Assembly (NCBI GenBank): GCA_048264125.1
Contig: JBLXDM010000001.1
Location: 496,001 to 560,000 of the forward strand
Direction of reading: 5' to 3'
From: M1-B18 sp048264125
GTDB taxonomy: Bacteria; Bacillota; Clostridia; Peptostreptococcales; Natronincolaceae
DNA: 64,000 nt
Shown: piece after piece, positions 41,210 to 51,293 of the stretch
Numbering within the stretch: position 1 is the stretch's first letter
Layout of the letters: the number at the start of each line of letters is the position of its first letter
The notes under the pieces: generated by a model
Databases searched by the model: none
What the model was told of the DNA's origin: nothing
What the model saw: only the letters and a program-made list of their open reading frames with translations
Made by a program: the position numbers and the translations under genes

Positions 41210-41235
41210 GGTAAGGATAAAAGGAGAGAAGAAAA

Positions 41236-42471
41236 ATGCTTAAGCTTTTACATATTGGAGACGTACATCTTGATACCAGCTTTCATTCCAGTGACCCCCA
41301 GCTTAGGGCTATTCTAAGAGATGGCCTACGAAGGGCCTTTGACAATGCCATAGAGACCTGTATTTCAGAGGGGGTAGATGCCCTGCTGATTGCTGGAGAT
41401 CTGTTTGATAATGACAAGCTCTCCTTTCAGACGGAGCAGTATTTAATAAAGGCCTTTAATAAATTAGCGGATGCCGATATCAAGGTCTTTTATGCAACAG
41501 GAAATCATGACCCCGGAGATAAAAGCTACAGGGCGAATATGATAAAATGGCCTAACAATGTCCATTTGTTTTGTGAGGAAACGGCTCAAGAGGTTAAGCT
41601 TCTGAAGGGCAATGGTGAAGCAATTGCAACAATTGTCGGAGTGGGACACAAGTCTAATAGAGAGGCTAGGAACCTGATAAAGCTTTTTCCGGAAGGCAGT
41701 ATCGAAATGCCCTACATAGGCCTAGTACATGCAATGGTGACAAATGCTGGTGGGGTTGAAAAGCATGACAGATATTTACCCTGTACAAAGGAGGATCTTG
41801 AGGAAAAGGGCTACAGCTATTGGGCTTTAGGGCACATACATATCAGGCAGCAGATTGGGCAAAGCCAGAGGATATATTACAGCGGCAATCTGCAGGGGAG
41901 GCATCCCAGGGAAACCGGAGAAAAGGGTGGTTTACTGGTGACCATAGATGACTTCTGCAATGCAAATGTGGAATTCAGAAGCTTCTCCACATTGCAATGG
42001 GAAAATATTGTGGTAAAGGATTTAAATGAAATTGTAAACTACCATGACCTGAAGGAGCTACTGTTACTTAAGCTACAGCAATTTATTGAGGAGAAGGGTA
42101 TTCGTAAAAGCCTGATTTTAAGGCTTGAGCTGGAGGGGCCCTGCCCTCTGAAGGAGGAGCTTATGGACTCTGAAAATCTACTGCAGCTTCAGGAGGACCT
42201 GAAATACGGCCTTAGTCTGTTGTCGATTGAAATAAAGACCGATGGCCTCCTTAAACCCCATAATCGGGAGGCTCTGAAGGAGGGGAAGCATGTATTGGCA
42301 AAGGTGCTGACCTGCATTGAAGACTTAAGAGCAAGTGGCGTACAGGAGGGGCTTGAGACTAAATTTATCAACAAGGCTATAAGGTCTCAGCAGGATAAGG
42401 AGCTATATATTACACAGCTGCTGGAGAGCTTGGAGGAGGAAGCAATAGGTAGAATGGTGGGTGATAGATAA
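41236..42471 (+). CDS. DNA repair exonuclease subunit, SbcD/YhaO-like
   Basis: A 411-residue calcineurin-like phosphoesterase. Metal-binding motifs LLHIGDVHLDTSF, DALLIAGDLFDND, FYATGNHDPGD and YWALGHIHIRQ occur in the order of Mre11/SbcD nucleases. Coupled to the following ATPase by TAATG, it should form the nuclease half of an SbcCD- or YhaO/YhaN-type complex acting on DNA ends. AGGAGAG precedes the ATG. Confidence 0.92.
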   Translation: MLKLLHIGDVHLDTSFHSSDPQLRAILRDGLRRAFDNAIETCISEGVDALLIAGDLFDNDKLSFQTEQYLIKAFNKLADADIKVFYATGNHDPGDKSYRANMIKWPNNVHLFCEETAQEVKLLKGNGEAIATIVGVGHKSNREARNLIKLFPEGSIEMPYIGLVHAMVTNAGGVEKHDRYLPCTKEDLEEKGYSYWALGHIHIRQQIGQSQRIYYSGNLQGRHPRETGEKGGLLVTIDDFCNANVEFRSFSTLQWENIVVKDLNEIVNYHDLKELLLLKLQQFIEEKGIRKSLILRLELEGPCPLKEELMDSENLLQLQEDLKYGLSLLSIEIKTDGLLKPHNREALKEGKHVLAKVLTCIEDLRASGVQEGLETKFINKAIRSQQDKELYITQLLESLEEEAIGRMVGDR

Positions 42472-45161
42472 TGAAAATCTCAGCAATCAATATAATAGAC
42501 TTCGGCAAATTTGACGAAAAGAGGGAAATAGCGGATATAAGCCCTCAAGTAGCACTTTTTTATGGAAAAAATGAAGCAGGAAAAACAACCATATTCAACT
42601 TAATCAGAAGCCTGCTATATGGTTTTTCTCCGGCGAAGGGAGAAGCCCATCCCTATACCTCCCGGAAAAATGGGCGGATAGAATTTAGTGCCAAGCTTTC
42701 CATAGGGGAGGAGGAGATAGAGGTTTATAGAAGGCTTCTTAGCTCTCCTAAGGGGCAGCTGTCATCCAAGGACAGGCTTTTAGAGCTTAAAAACAGTCCT
42801 ATACCCTATGCTGAGCATATTTCCTCGGAAATCTTTAATAAAATATATTCCCTTACGGTGGAGGATTTGATAGAAATACAGGGTAAGGCCTGGGAGGAGG
42901 TTCAGGATAAGCTTCTGGCTAATTTTGGAAATGAGCTTCTAAGAAATACTCGTGAGGTTTTAAAGGAATTGAACGAGGAGGCTGCAGAAATTTATCGTGA
43001 AAGCGGCAGGGGTAATTATTTAATTAAGGAGCTGGAAAATAAGCTGAAGGAGCTGAAGAAGGAAAGAAATGCTGCCTTCAGCCGACAGGAGCTGTTAAGA
43101 AAATACGATTCAAGGCTAAGGGACATCCAGCAGCTTTTGGAGACACTTATAAATGAAAGAATTTATCTTAGGGCGGCTATAAGGAAAACGAAGGAAATCA
43201 TGCCTATTGTGACCTTAACTTCAGAGCTGGATGAGCTCAGAGGTGCTTTGGTAAAGGAGGAGCTTACGGAGGGTCTTCCTGGGGAGCTTCGTCAATCCCT
43301 TCAACAGCTGGAGGAAGTAGTCCTCAAGCTAGTTGGGGAGCTGGCAAAGCGTGGGGAGGCAATCAAAGAGAAGCAAAAGGCAATATATGTCATCGGGTCC
43401 CGTGATATGCTTATATTAGAGAATAGGCATAAAATCAATGCCCAATTACAGGTGCTAGTTCGGTTAAGCACTGCCGAAGAGGAGCTTAAGCGACTGAAGC
43501 AGGAAATCGACAGGAGTACGACAGCACTAATGGAGGAAGGCAGAAAAATTCTGAAGGAGGAGCCCTCTGAGGATATCTATATAAGAATAAAAAATATGAA
43601 TTACCTAGAGCTGCAGGCTCAGCTTGCTATACAAAAAAATCTTCAACAGCAGCTGAAGGAAAAGCAAAGCATATTGGCGTATAAAGGGCAGCAGACAATT
43701 GAGGTTAAGGGCTCAAAATTATATATTGTGGCGGCAGCAGTGGCTTTGCCCCTCTTAGTACTTTCATTGATAATTAAGAATACGCCTGTAATGCTGATAG
43801 CGGGATTCATTGGTCTATTTGGAGCAACCGGCCTCATTAATAATTTTAGTCTTAAAAAGGAATACAGTACTAATTGGGCCAAAAACAATAATATTATCGG
43901 CCTTAAGGAGGAAATCGGTGGACTGACAACAAGGCTGAATAAAAACACTGCTGATATAAAGGCGCTTTTACTGGGAATACCTGTTCCTGAAATAATAGTG
44001 GAGCATAGTCAGGATGTGTTTTTAGCCACCATGATGAGAATAAAGGACCTGTATCAATTGCTGGAGGAGAAAAAGGCTGAAGGCCAAAGCAAGAGGACGG
44101 ACCACAACCTTTTAAAGGTTCAGCTGGAGGATTTTATAAATCAGTTTTATCCGACAGAGTCTAAGGGTCTGGGGGAGGCTTCCTATGAGCTTAAGGACAG
44201 ATTGGAATTTTTAGAAAAGCAAAGCCTTATAAATGACGGGCTTCGTCAAGAGCTATCTATTCTACAGGCAGATGCGGAAGAAAAGCAGCTGCAGCTGACG
44301 GAGCATCAGGAAAGGCTTCAGTATTATAAACAGAGGCTTATGGAAGTAGGCGATGGCAGTATAGATGAGGGTCTGAGGCTGCTGGAATCAAATCAGAGGC
44401 TAATGAATAAAATCAAACTGCTGGAGGAGCGTTTAAGTGAAATACCCTCGGCAAATAAAATACTTGAGGCGCTTTCATTACTACAAGAGGATGATTTTTT
44501 TAATGAACAGCAGCTGGAGAAAAAGGAGCTACGGCTGGAGGATATTGAGGAGGAGCTAAAGAACCTAAGGGTAGAAGGGAAGGAAATAGAAATAAATATG
44601 AGGCAGCTAATGGAGGCTCCTGCGTTAGATGAACTGGAAAGTGGGATATCCGTGCTAGAGGAGGAAATTAGTGAGGCCTCCTTCAAAAGGGACAGGCTTG
44701 TATTGCTCTTAGAGCTTATTCGAAGGGCTGACGATGAATTCAGGCTTGAAAATCAGCCGGATGTATTAAAAAATGCCTCCAGATATTTTAATATCATAAC
44801 CCAGGATAGGTATAGTGGCATATTTTTAGAGGACATTGATGGAAGCCCTACCATATACATAAGGGAGTCCGATAACCCTGCGCCAAGAAGGGTAAGTAAT
44901 AATGAAAGCAAGGGGACGTTAAACCAGCTGTACCTTTCCTTAAGGCTCTCATTAATAGACCATTTGGATCAGGGAAAGGAGCCGTTGCCAATATGCTTTG
45001 ATGAGCTTTTGATTAACTGGGATGAGGATAGATTGGATACCAATCTTCAGCTGCTTGAGGAGATAAGCCTGAGGAGGCAAATATTCATATTTACCTGCCA
45101 TGAATGGTTGGCAGACAAAATAGAAACACATTTTAAGGTGAAACGCCTTACACTAAATTAA
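42471..45161 (+). CDS. AAA/SMC-like ATPase, YhaN/SbcC-like partner
   Basis: An 896-residue Rad50/SbcC-type ATPase. Walker A is FYGKNEAGKTTIF near residues 32-44. Long coiled-coil stretches (about 180-400 and 500-760) are interrupted by a hydrophobic pair (VAAAVALPLLVLSLII ... VMLIAGFIGLFGATGL, residues ~420-460), as in YhaN. The C-terminus has SKGTLNQLYLSLRLSLIDHL (signature) and PICFDELLINWDEDRL (Walker B). Its ATG overlaps the upstream stop by one base. The membrane pair suggests YhaN rather than soluble SbcC. Confidence 0.9.
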   Translation: MKISAINIIDFGKFDEKREIADISPQVALFYGKNEAGKTTIFNLIRSLLYGFSPAKGEAHPYTSRKNGRIEFSAKLSIGEEEIEVYRRLLSSPKGQLSSKDRLLELKNSPIPYAEHISSEIFNKIYSLTVEDLIEIQGKAWEEVQDKLLANFGNELLRNTREVLKELNEEAAEIYRESGRGNYLIKELENKLKELKKERNAAFSRQELLRKYDSRLRDIQQLLETLINERIYLRAAIRKTKEIMPIVTLTSELDELRGALVKEELTEGLPGELRQSLQQLEEVVLKLVGELAKRGEAIKEKQKAIYVIGSRDMLILENRHKINAQLQVLVRLSTAEEELKRLKQEIDRSTTALMEEGRKILKEEPSEDIYIRIKNMNYLELQAQLAIQKNLQQQLKEKQSILAYKGQQTIEVKGSKLYIVAAAVALPLLVLSLIIKNTPVMLIAGFIGLFGATGLINNFSLKKEYSTNWAKNNNIIGLKEEIGGLTTRLNKNTADIKALLLGIPVPEIIVEHSQDVFLATMMRIKDLYQLLEEKKAEGQSKRTDHNLLKVQLEDFINQFYPTESKGLGEASYELKDRLEFLEKQSLINDGLRQELSILQADAEEKQLQLTEHQERLQYYKQRLMEVGDGSIDEGLRLLESNQRLMNKIKLLEERLSEIPSANKILEALSLLQEDDFFNEQQLEKKELRLEDIEEELKNLRVEGKEIEINMRQLMEAPALDELESGISVLEEEISEASFKRDRLVLLLELIRRADDEFRLENQPDVLKNASRYFNIITQDRYSGIFLEDIDGSPTIYIRESDNPAPRRVSNNESKGTLNQLYLSLRLSLIDHLDQGKEPLPICFDELLINWDEDRLDTNLQLLEEISLRRQIFIFTCHEWLADKIETHFKVKRLTLN

Positions 45162-45180
45162 GACTAAAGAGAGTGATGAT

Positions 45181-45441
45181 ATGCCCTACACCTATATGCT
45201 AAGATGTAGTGATAATACAATATATGTTGGTTGGACAGTGGACCTAGAGGTAAGACTGAAGGCCCATAATGCTGGAATTGGTGCCCGATATACAAGGGGC
45301 AGGCTGCCAGTGAAGCTGGTATATTGGGAGGAGCAGCAGGATAAGAGCGCTGCCCTAAAAAGAGAGGCTGCTATACGCAGGCTGAAGAAGGGGCAAAAAG
45401 AGGCCTTAATAGCTTTATTTTATGATAAAGGTCAGCTGTGA
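45181..45441 (+). CDS. GIY-YIG nuclease family protein (YhbQ-like)
   Basis: An 86-residue single-domain protein with YTYMLRCSDNTIYVGWT (the GIY-YIG motif, here YMLR...IYVGWT), a conserved Arg in VRLKAHN and an acidic AALKREAAIRRL helix. The size and sequence match the UPF0213/YhbQ group of stand-alone nucleases with unclear cellular role. It follows the ATPase by 20 bp and may be cotranscribed with the repair pair. Confidence 0.88.
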   Translation: MPYTYMLRCSDNTIYVGWTVDLEVRLKAHNAGIGARYTRGRLPVKLVYWEEQQDKSAALKREAAIRRLKKGQKEALIALFYDKGQL

Positions 45442-45443
45442 AG

Positions 45444-45486
45444 GTAAATCACTATAGCTGCTGTAGTCAGATGCTTTGTGATTTAC
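45444..45486. other. Hairpin in 378-bp gap before the cis-prenyltransferase gene
   Basis: GTAAATCAC (45444-45452) and GTGATTTAC (45478-45486) are complementary across a 25-base loop. GGTCTT/AAGACC (45541-45556) forms a second small hairpin. Neither has a T tract. Confidence 0.35.
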
Positions 45487-45586
45487 TGATGCCGGAATAG
45501 ATGTAACAAAAAAGCTAATTTTATGCCAGTAGAGTTAAATGGTCTTTGGTAAGACCAATGAAAAATTGAATAAATGATTAAAGCAT

Positions 45587-45611
45587 CCCACCTAAGGTGG
45601 GTTTTTCTTTG
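45587..45611 (+). terminator. Terminator upstream of the cis-prenyltransferase gene
   Basis: CCCACC-TAA-GGTGGG followed by TTTTTCTTTG. It closes the unit ending at 45441, or attenuates the next gene. Confidence 0.75.
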
Positions 45612-45819
45612 CTTAAATCGCTTAAACAAGGGATGTTTTCGACAATTTATACGATTTTATATAAAATTATGACTAATTACGGCATTTTAGGCTAAACTAT
45701 GAATAATAATTCTTGATTAAGTAAATATATCTTAAAATTAACAAGGAAAATTTGCGTAATCAGTATTACTTTATATTAAGATGTCAACAATGAATGATAT
45801 ACAGAAGGGGTGAGCTTAA

Positions 45820-46464
45820 ATGAAAATTCCAAAGCATATAGGGATAATACCTGACGGCAACAGAAGATGGGCAAATAATCTTGGCATGGCAAAGGAGAAG
45901 GGCTATGAAGCAGGGCTGGACCCGGGAATTCAGCTATTTAAACTCTGTCAGCAGCAGGGAGTAGAGGAAATTACCTACTATGGCTTTACCACCGACAATA
46001 CCAAAAGACCATCAGTACAAACAAGAGCCTTCACTGATGCCTGTATTAATGCAGTAAAGCTGCTGGCCAAGGAAAATGCCGCTTTAATGGTATTGGGAAA
46101 TACAGATTCTCCAATGTTTCCGCAGGAGCTACTGCCCTATACAAAAAGGCAGGCTTTTGGAGAAGGCAGAACTAGGGTTAATTTCCTTGTCAATTATGGA
46201 TGGCATTGGGACCTGGGAGAAATGATAAAGACCGGAGAGGGAGTAAAATCCAATTATTTTGGAGGATTACAGTCCAGGGACATTTCTAGAATAGATCTAA
46301 TAATTCGTTGGGGCGGCAGAAGGCGGCTTAGCGGATTTTTGCCGGCGCAATCAGTATATTCCGATTTCTACACCATAGACGACTATTGGCCTGATTTCAA
46401 GCCCCAGCACCTCTACGATGCCCTCAGCTGGTACGAACAGCAGGATGTCACATTGGGAGGATAG
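45820..46464 (+). CDS. Divergent cis-prenyltransferase (undecaprenyl diphosphate synthase family)
   Basis: A 214-residue member of the UppS family. HIGIIPDGNRRWANNLG (residues 6-22) holds the catalytic Asp; EEITYYGFTTDNTKRP corresponds to the usual LYAFSTENWKRP; IDLIIRWGGRRRLSGFLP and SDFYTIDDYWPDF replace the RTSGExRLSNFL and ELYF..xxWPDF blocks. The protein is shorter than the usual ~245 residues, and the RTSGE element is changed to RWGGR, so it may make a different chain length or be a paralogue of the cell-wall enzyme. AGGGG precedes the ATG. Confidence 0.82.
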   Translation: MKIPKHIGIIPDGNRRWANNLGMAKEKGYEAGLDPGIQLFKLCQQQGVEEITYYGFTTDNTKRPSVQTRAFTDACINAVKLLAKENAALMVLGNTDSPMFPQELLPYTKRQAFGEGRTRVNFLVNYGWHWDLGEMIKTGEGVKSNYFGGLQSRDISRIDLIIRWGGRRRLSGFLPAQSVYSDFYTIDDYWPDFKPQHLYDALSWYEQQDVTLGG

Positions 46465-46481
46465 CAATACAAGGAAACAAG

Positions 46482-46547
46482 GGAACACAAGGGGACGGTT
46501 CTTCTGTGTCATTTAAATGACACAGAAGAACCGTCCCCTTGTGTTCC
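46482..46547. repeat. 66-bp perfect palindrome with GGGGACGGTTCTTCTGTGTC arms
   Basis: The arms 46482-46514 and 46515-46547 are exact reverse complements, meeting at ATTT|AAAT with no loop. The arm includes AAGGGGACGGTTCTTCTGTG. Similar GGGGACGGTTCT palindromes are dispersed in clostridial genomes, as I recall, and may be REP-type or mobile hairpins. It begins 18 bases after the prenyltransferase stop, so it could also act as a terminator-like hairpin. Confidence 0.85.
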
Positions 46548-46683
46548 TGATTTTAACAACAAAAACAAATTTATTATATTGACGATTGCAGTAAATAATA
46601 ATATATGATAGAATTTTCTTTATGTGTAATAAATATAAAGCTTTTGCTTAATATAAACCAATCGAAGGAAGTTGAGGAAAAAA

Positions 46684-48498
46684 ATGCAAAGAAATGATAT
46701 CAGAAATGTAGCAATTATAGCCCACGTTGACCACGGAAAAACCACTCTAGTGGATCAAATGCTAAGGCAAAGTGGGACCTTTCGTTCAAATGAAGTAGTT
46801 GAGGATAGGGTAATGGATTCAAATGCTCTGGAAAGAGAACGTGGAATTACTATTTTGTCTAAGAACACCTCTGTAAGCTATGAGGGGGTAAAGATTAACA
46901 TAGTGGATACACCAGGCCATGCAGACTTTGGTGGTGAGGTCGAGCGTATAATGAAGATGGTGGATGGCGTTCTTTTATTGGTGGATGCTAAGGAAGGTCC
47001 AATGCCACAAACTCGCTTCGTATTAAATAAGGCGTTGGAGGAGGGTCTACAACCGATTGTAGTAATTAACAAAATTGACCGTCCCGACAGAAGACCTGAA
47101 GAGGTTATAGACGAGGTTCTAGATTTATTTATTAGCCTTGATGCAGATGAGGACCAAATAGGATTTCCTGTAGTATATGCTTCTGCAAAAAATGGCTTTG
47201 CCATGGTTGAGCTTGATGAACTTGGTACAGATTTAAAGCCATTATTTGACGCAATTATTAAGTATATCCCTGCTCCCAAAAGCAATGAAGGTGAAGGACT
47301 ACAGCTACAAATTTCTAATATAGATTATGACAAATATATTGGTAGAATTGGTATCGGTAAGCTTTTAAGAGGTGACGTCGTTAAGGGTCAAGGTGCTGTA
47401 TTGATTAAAACCACCGGTGGAATAGAGAACGTGAAAATCAGTAATCTATACCATTATCAGGGTCTGCATCGGGTTGATGTGGATAAGGCTGAGGCAGGAG
47501 AAATTGTTGCTGTATCAGGCATGAGCGATATTAACATTGGTGATACCATATGCGCTATAGATCACGTAGATCCAGTACCCTTTGTAAAGATAGATGAACC
47601 AACGATATCCATGAACTTTATGGTTAATGACAGCCCCTTTGCAGGTAAAGAAGGAAGCTATGTTACAAGCCGACACTTAAAGGACAGATTGGAAAAGGAA
47701 ATGCTATCCAATGTTGCTATGAAGCTGGAGGAGCTATCCGCCGATTGCTTTAAGGTTTTAGGCAGAGGCGAGCTGCATTTATCTATTCTTATTGAGACCA
47801 TGAGAAGAGAGGGCTATGAATTTGCCGTCTCCAGACCAGAGGTAATTATTAAAAGAACTGACGATGGGCTGATGGAGCCAATGGAGCACCTGTTCGTAGA
47901 GGTTCCTGAGGAAAATGCCAGCTCTGTTATAGAAAAGATTGGTCAAAGAAAAGGCGAAATGCTGGATATGGCACCTAATGGTAATGGGATTATGAAGCTT
48001 CAGTTCAGAATTCCTGCTAGAGGATTAATTGGATACCGTTCAGAGTTCTTAACTGATACAAAGGGCTATGGCGTATTCCATCATTTGTTCGATGGCTTTG
48101 ATCACTACAAGGGTGAAATAAGGGTAAGAAACAGAGGCTCCTTAGTTGCCTTTGAAACAGGAACTGCAGTTGCATACGGAATTTTCAATGCTCAGGACAG
48201 AGGAACAATGTTCGTTTCTCCAGGTATGGATGTTTATGAAGGTATGGTTGTCGGAGAAAGCTCCCGTTTGGAGGATATTGCTGTAAATGTATGTAAGAGA
48301 AAGCAGCTTACAAATATCCGAGCCTCCGGAACTGATGACTCACTAAGACTAACACCTGCGACAATATTTTCACTGGAGCAATCACTGGAATTTATAGCGG
48401 ATGATGAGCTGGTAGAGGTTACGCCAAAGAACATTAGAATCAGAAAGCGTATTTTAGATAAGACAACCCGTGAAAGAATGCAGAGAAAAACAATCTAG
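46684..48498 (+). CDS. typA: Translational GTPase TypA/BipA
   Basis: A 604-residue ribosome-associated GTPase. G1 AHVDHGKTTLVDQML, the switch region ERERGITILSKNTSV, G3 DTPGHADFGGEVERI and G4 INKIDRPDRRPEE are all present, followed by the EF-G-like domains and the BipA C-terminal domain (RGLIGYRSEFLTDTKGYG). It aids 50S assembly and stress adaptation. ATG 46684 follows GAGG by six bases; a TTG twelve bases earlier is less likely. Confidence 0.96.
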   Translation: MQRNDIRNVAIIAHVDHGKTTLVDQMLRQSGTFRSNEVVEDRVMDSNALERERGITILSKNTSVSYEGVKINIVDTPGHADFGGEVERIMKMVDGVLLLVDAKEGPMPQTRFVLNKALEEGLQPIVVINKIDRPDRRPEEVIDEVLDLFISLDADEDQIGFPVVYASAKNGFAMVELDELGTDLKPLFDAIIKYIPAPKSNEGEGLQLQISNIDYDKYIGRIGIGKLLRGDVVKGQGAVLIKTTGGIENVKISNLYHYQGLHRVDVDKAEAGEIVAVSGMSDINIGDTICAIDHVDPVPFVKIDEPTISMNFMVNDSPFAGKEGSYVTSRHLKDRLEKEMLSNVAMKLEELSADCFKVLGRGELHLSILIETMRREGYEFAVSRPEVIIKRTDDGLMEPMEHLFVEVPEENASSVIEKIGQRKGEMLDMAPNGNGIMKLQFRIPARGLIGYRSEFLTDTKGYGVFHHLFDGFDHYKGEIRVRNRGSLVAFETGTAVAYGIFNAQDRGTMFVSPGMDVYEGMVVGESSRLEDIAVNVCKRKQLTNIRASGTDDSLRLTPATIFSLEQSLEFIADDELVEVTPKNIRIRKRILDKTTRERMQRKTI

Positions 48499-48615
48499 GG
48501 ATTAGTGACTTAGAGAATAGTGAATAACGAATAGTGAAGGACAAAAGCTTTCAATCAAGTAACGAAGCATCTCCAAATGCTTTCTTATGAGACATTTTCG
48601 TGATGTAAACTATAG

Positions 48616-48660
48616 ATAGCAGAGAATCGATGTATTTCATTGATTCTCTGCTATTTTGCA
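48616..48660 (+). terminator. Terminator after typA
   Basis: ATAGCAGAGAATC (48616-48628) and GATTCTCTGCTAT (48642-48654) are perfect complements followed by TTTGC. The 408-bp gap between typA and mutS2 otherwise holds a short repeated word (GAATAGTGAA-type, near 48517-48539) and no recognised gene. Confidence 0.8.
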
Positions 48661-48906
48661 TTTACAATAAGGAACCTATGCTCAATCAAGCCTAATAACA
48701 GACCTTTGCAGGATATGGAACATTATCGCTATTTTTAAGTCATAGTAATATAGGAATAATTATCCTGTATGCAGATAAGCATACGTATTTCTTATGTTGG
48801 ATAGCCTCTGTACAGCTTTAATAGACTTAAAAATCCATTTTGTGGTACAATAATGAAATAGCAGGGAATTACATGTAATATTAGACATATTTATGAGGTG
48901 AAGACT

Positions 48907-51279
48907 ATGAACGAAAAAAGCTTAAGGGTTCTGGAGTACGGTAAGATTATAGATAGGTTGGCTGAAAGATGTACATCCTCCCTTGGAAGGCAGCTGGCAG
49001 AGGAGCTTAAGCCCAGAACAGACTATTCAGAAATCCATCAAAGCCTTAAGGAGACCAGTGAGGCACAGGCAATATTGTTTCAAAGGGGCAATGTACCCCT
49101 TGGAGGCATACATGATATTATACATTTGGTGAAAAGAACTGAAATAGGCTCCTATCTGGACCCTGGACAGCTATTGCACCTTAAGGAGACCATTGCAGTT
49201 GCCAGAAGGCTCAAGAACTTCTTTAAAAACGACAATTCGGAAAAAAGGTTTCCCATTATCGAGGGTCTGGCCGAGGGACTGAACGCCTTTAGGGAAATTG
49301 AAGAAAAAATAGATAACTGTATACTCAGTGAAACGGAGCTATCGGATAATGCCAGCTCGGAGCTTAAAAGCATACGCAGACAGATATTGTCTAAAAACGA
49401 TGCCATAAGAAATAAGCTGAATAGTATTATTTCCTCTAATGCCAATCAAAAATACCTTCAGGATGCAATTATCACCATGCGACAGGATCGATATGTGGTC
49501 CCTGTGAAGCAGGAGCATAGACAGAGCGTTCCTGGGCTGATACATGACCAATCCTCCAGCGGAGCAACCCTGTTTGTTGAGCCAATGGTAGTGGTGGAGC
49601 TCAATAACCAGCTGAAGGAGCTTAAGCTGAAGGAAAGGGTTGAAATAGAGAGGATATTGATGGAAATTTCAGCTATGATTGCTGAAGTGGGCACAGGGAT
49701 AAAGGCCAATCAGGGTAGATTGCAGCAGCTGGATTTTATGTTTGCGAAGGGGAAGCTCTCCAATGATATGAAGGCAATAGAGCCGGTTATGAATGGTGAG
49801 GGGAAGGTGTACATAAAAAATGGCCGACACCCATTATTGAAATACAATGAGGTGGTGGCCAACACCGTTTGGTTGGGGGATGAATTTCATATTTTGGTCA
49901 TTACGGGGCCAAACACAGGAGGTAAAACCGTTACCTTGAAAACCGTAGGTCTGCTTTGTCTGATGGCACAGAGCGGGTTGCATGTACCTGCTGATTATGG
50001 GACTAAAATGACGGTTTTCGATCAGGTATTTGCGGATATAGGGGACGAGCAGAGTATAGAGCAGAGCCTGAGTACCTTCTCCTCGCATATGACAAATATC
50101 GTTAGAATACTGGAGGAGGTTACGCCCAATTCCCTTGTGCTATTTGACGAGCTGGGGGCCGGGACGGACCCTACTGAAGGTGCAGCATTGGCGATGGCTA
50201 TACTTGAGAATTTGAGATATTTAAATACAAGGGTTATTGCCACCACCCATTATAGTGAGCTAAAGCAATATGCTCTTGTAAATAAGGAAATAGAAAATGC
50301 TTCAGTGGAGTTTGACGTAGAAACCCTTAGGCCAACCTACAAGCTTTTGATAGGTGTTCCGGGGAAATCCAATGCCTTTGAGATATCCAGAAAGCTGGGG
50401 CTAGGGGATGACCTAATACATGCAGCAAAGGAGTTTATAACGACGGAAAATATCCATTTTGAGGATTTGCTGCAAAACATAGAACGAAATAGAAGCACCA
50501 CCGAGAAGGAATTGCTGGAGGCTAAAAGGGCAAGGGATGAGGCCGACAGGCTTTTGGATGAGTATCACAAGAAGAAGCAGCAGATGGAGGAGCAAAGGGA
50601 GAAGCTTATCCGTGAGGCAAAAAAAGAGGCTCAAAAGCTCTTGAAGGAAGCGAAGAACGAGGCAGATGAAATAATAAGCAACCTGAGGGAAATGAAGCTG
50701 GAGCTTGAGGAAAAGGAAATGAACCGAAGGATTGAGGAATCTAAGAAAAAGCTCTCCAATAAAATGGATAGCCTTGGTGGTGACCTTGGAGAGCAGCTAT
50801 TTACACAGGTAAACCGAAAGCCTCCTAAAAACCTGAAGGCGGGTGAGGCTGTAAAAATTCTTTCCTTAGATCAGGAGGGCTATGTTGTAACACCTGAGGA
50901 TACCAATGGTGATGTGCTGATTCAAGTGGGAATTATGAAGATATCCATGAAGGCCTCCAATCTTGAAAGGGTTAAGGCCAAGCCTGAGGCCAAGTCCACA
51001 GGGGTAGGTAAAATACTGAAAAGCAAGACAGAAGGCTTAAGCAGGGAGCTGGATATACGGGGCCACAATCTTGAGGAGGCTATGCTGGCTATGGACAAGT
51101 TTTTAGATGATTGTTATCTAGCAGGCTACAGCCCTGTCACTATCATCCACGGCATTGGAACAGGGGTATTAGGAGCAGGCATAAAGCAGCTTCTGAAGAA
51201 GCATAGGCATGTTAAGAGCTATCGTCCAGGGCAGTACGGCGAAGGTGGTGCAGGTGTAACAGTGGTGGAAATAAAATAG
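48907..51279 (+). CDS. mutS2: Endonuclease MutS2
   Basis: A 790-residue MutS2. Residues ~1-300 are the clamp and connector (SLRVLEYGKIIDRLAERC ...), Walker A is TGPNTGGKTVTLKTVG near residue 334, the signature STFSSHMTNI and Walker B VLFDELGAGTDPTEG follow, then a Lys/Glu-rich coiled coil (~510-640) and a C-terminal Smr nuclease domain (ELDIRGHNLEEAM ... IIHGIGTGVLGAG). It suppresses recombination and, in Bacillus, helps rescue collided ribosomes. ATG 48907 has GAGGTG six bases upstream; GTG 48898 overlaps that site. Confidence 0.96.
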   Translation: MNEKSLRVLEYGKIIDRLAERCTSSLGRQLAEELKPRTDYSEIHQSLKETSEAQAILFQRGNVPLGGIHDIIHLVKRTEIGSYLDPGQLLHLKETIAVARRLKNFFKNDNSEKRFPIIEGLAEGLNAFREIEEKIDNCILSETELSDNASSELKSIRRQILSKNDAIRNKLNSIISSNANQKYLQDAIITMRQDRYVVPVKQEHRQSVPGLIHDQSSSGATLFVEPMVVVELNNQLKELKLKERVEIERILMEISAMIAEVGTGIKANQGRLQQLDFMFAKGKLSNDMKAIEPVMNGEGKVYIKNGRHPLLKYNEVVANTVWLGDEFHILVITGPNTGGKTVTLKTVGLLCLMAQSGLHVPADYGTKMTVFDQVFADIGDEQSIEQSLSTFSSHMTNIVRILEEVTPNSLVLFDELGAGTDPTEGAALAMAILENLRYLNTRVIATTHYSELKQYALVNKEIENASVEFDVETLRPTYKLLIGVPGKSNAFEISRKLGLGDDLIHAAKEFITTENIHFEDLLQNIERNRSTTEKELLEAKRARDEADRLLDEYHKKKQQMEEQREKLIREAKKEAQKLLKEAKNEADEIISNLREMKLELEEKEMNRRIEESKKKLSNKMDSLGGDLGEQLFTQVNRKPPKNLKAGEAVKILSLDQEGYVVTPEDTNGDVLIQVGIMKISMKASNLERVKAKPEAKSTGVGKILKSKTEGLSRELDIRGHNLEEAMLAMDKFLDDCYLAGYSPVTIIHGIGTGVLGAGIKQLLKKHRHVKSYRPGQYGEGGAGVTVVEIK

Positions 51280-51293
51280 CATGAGGTGTGTTT

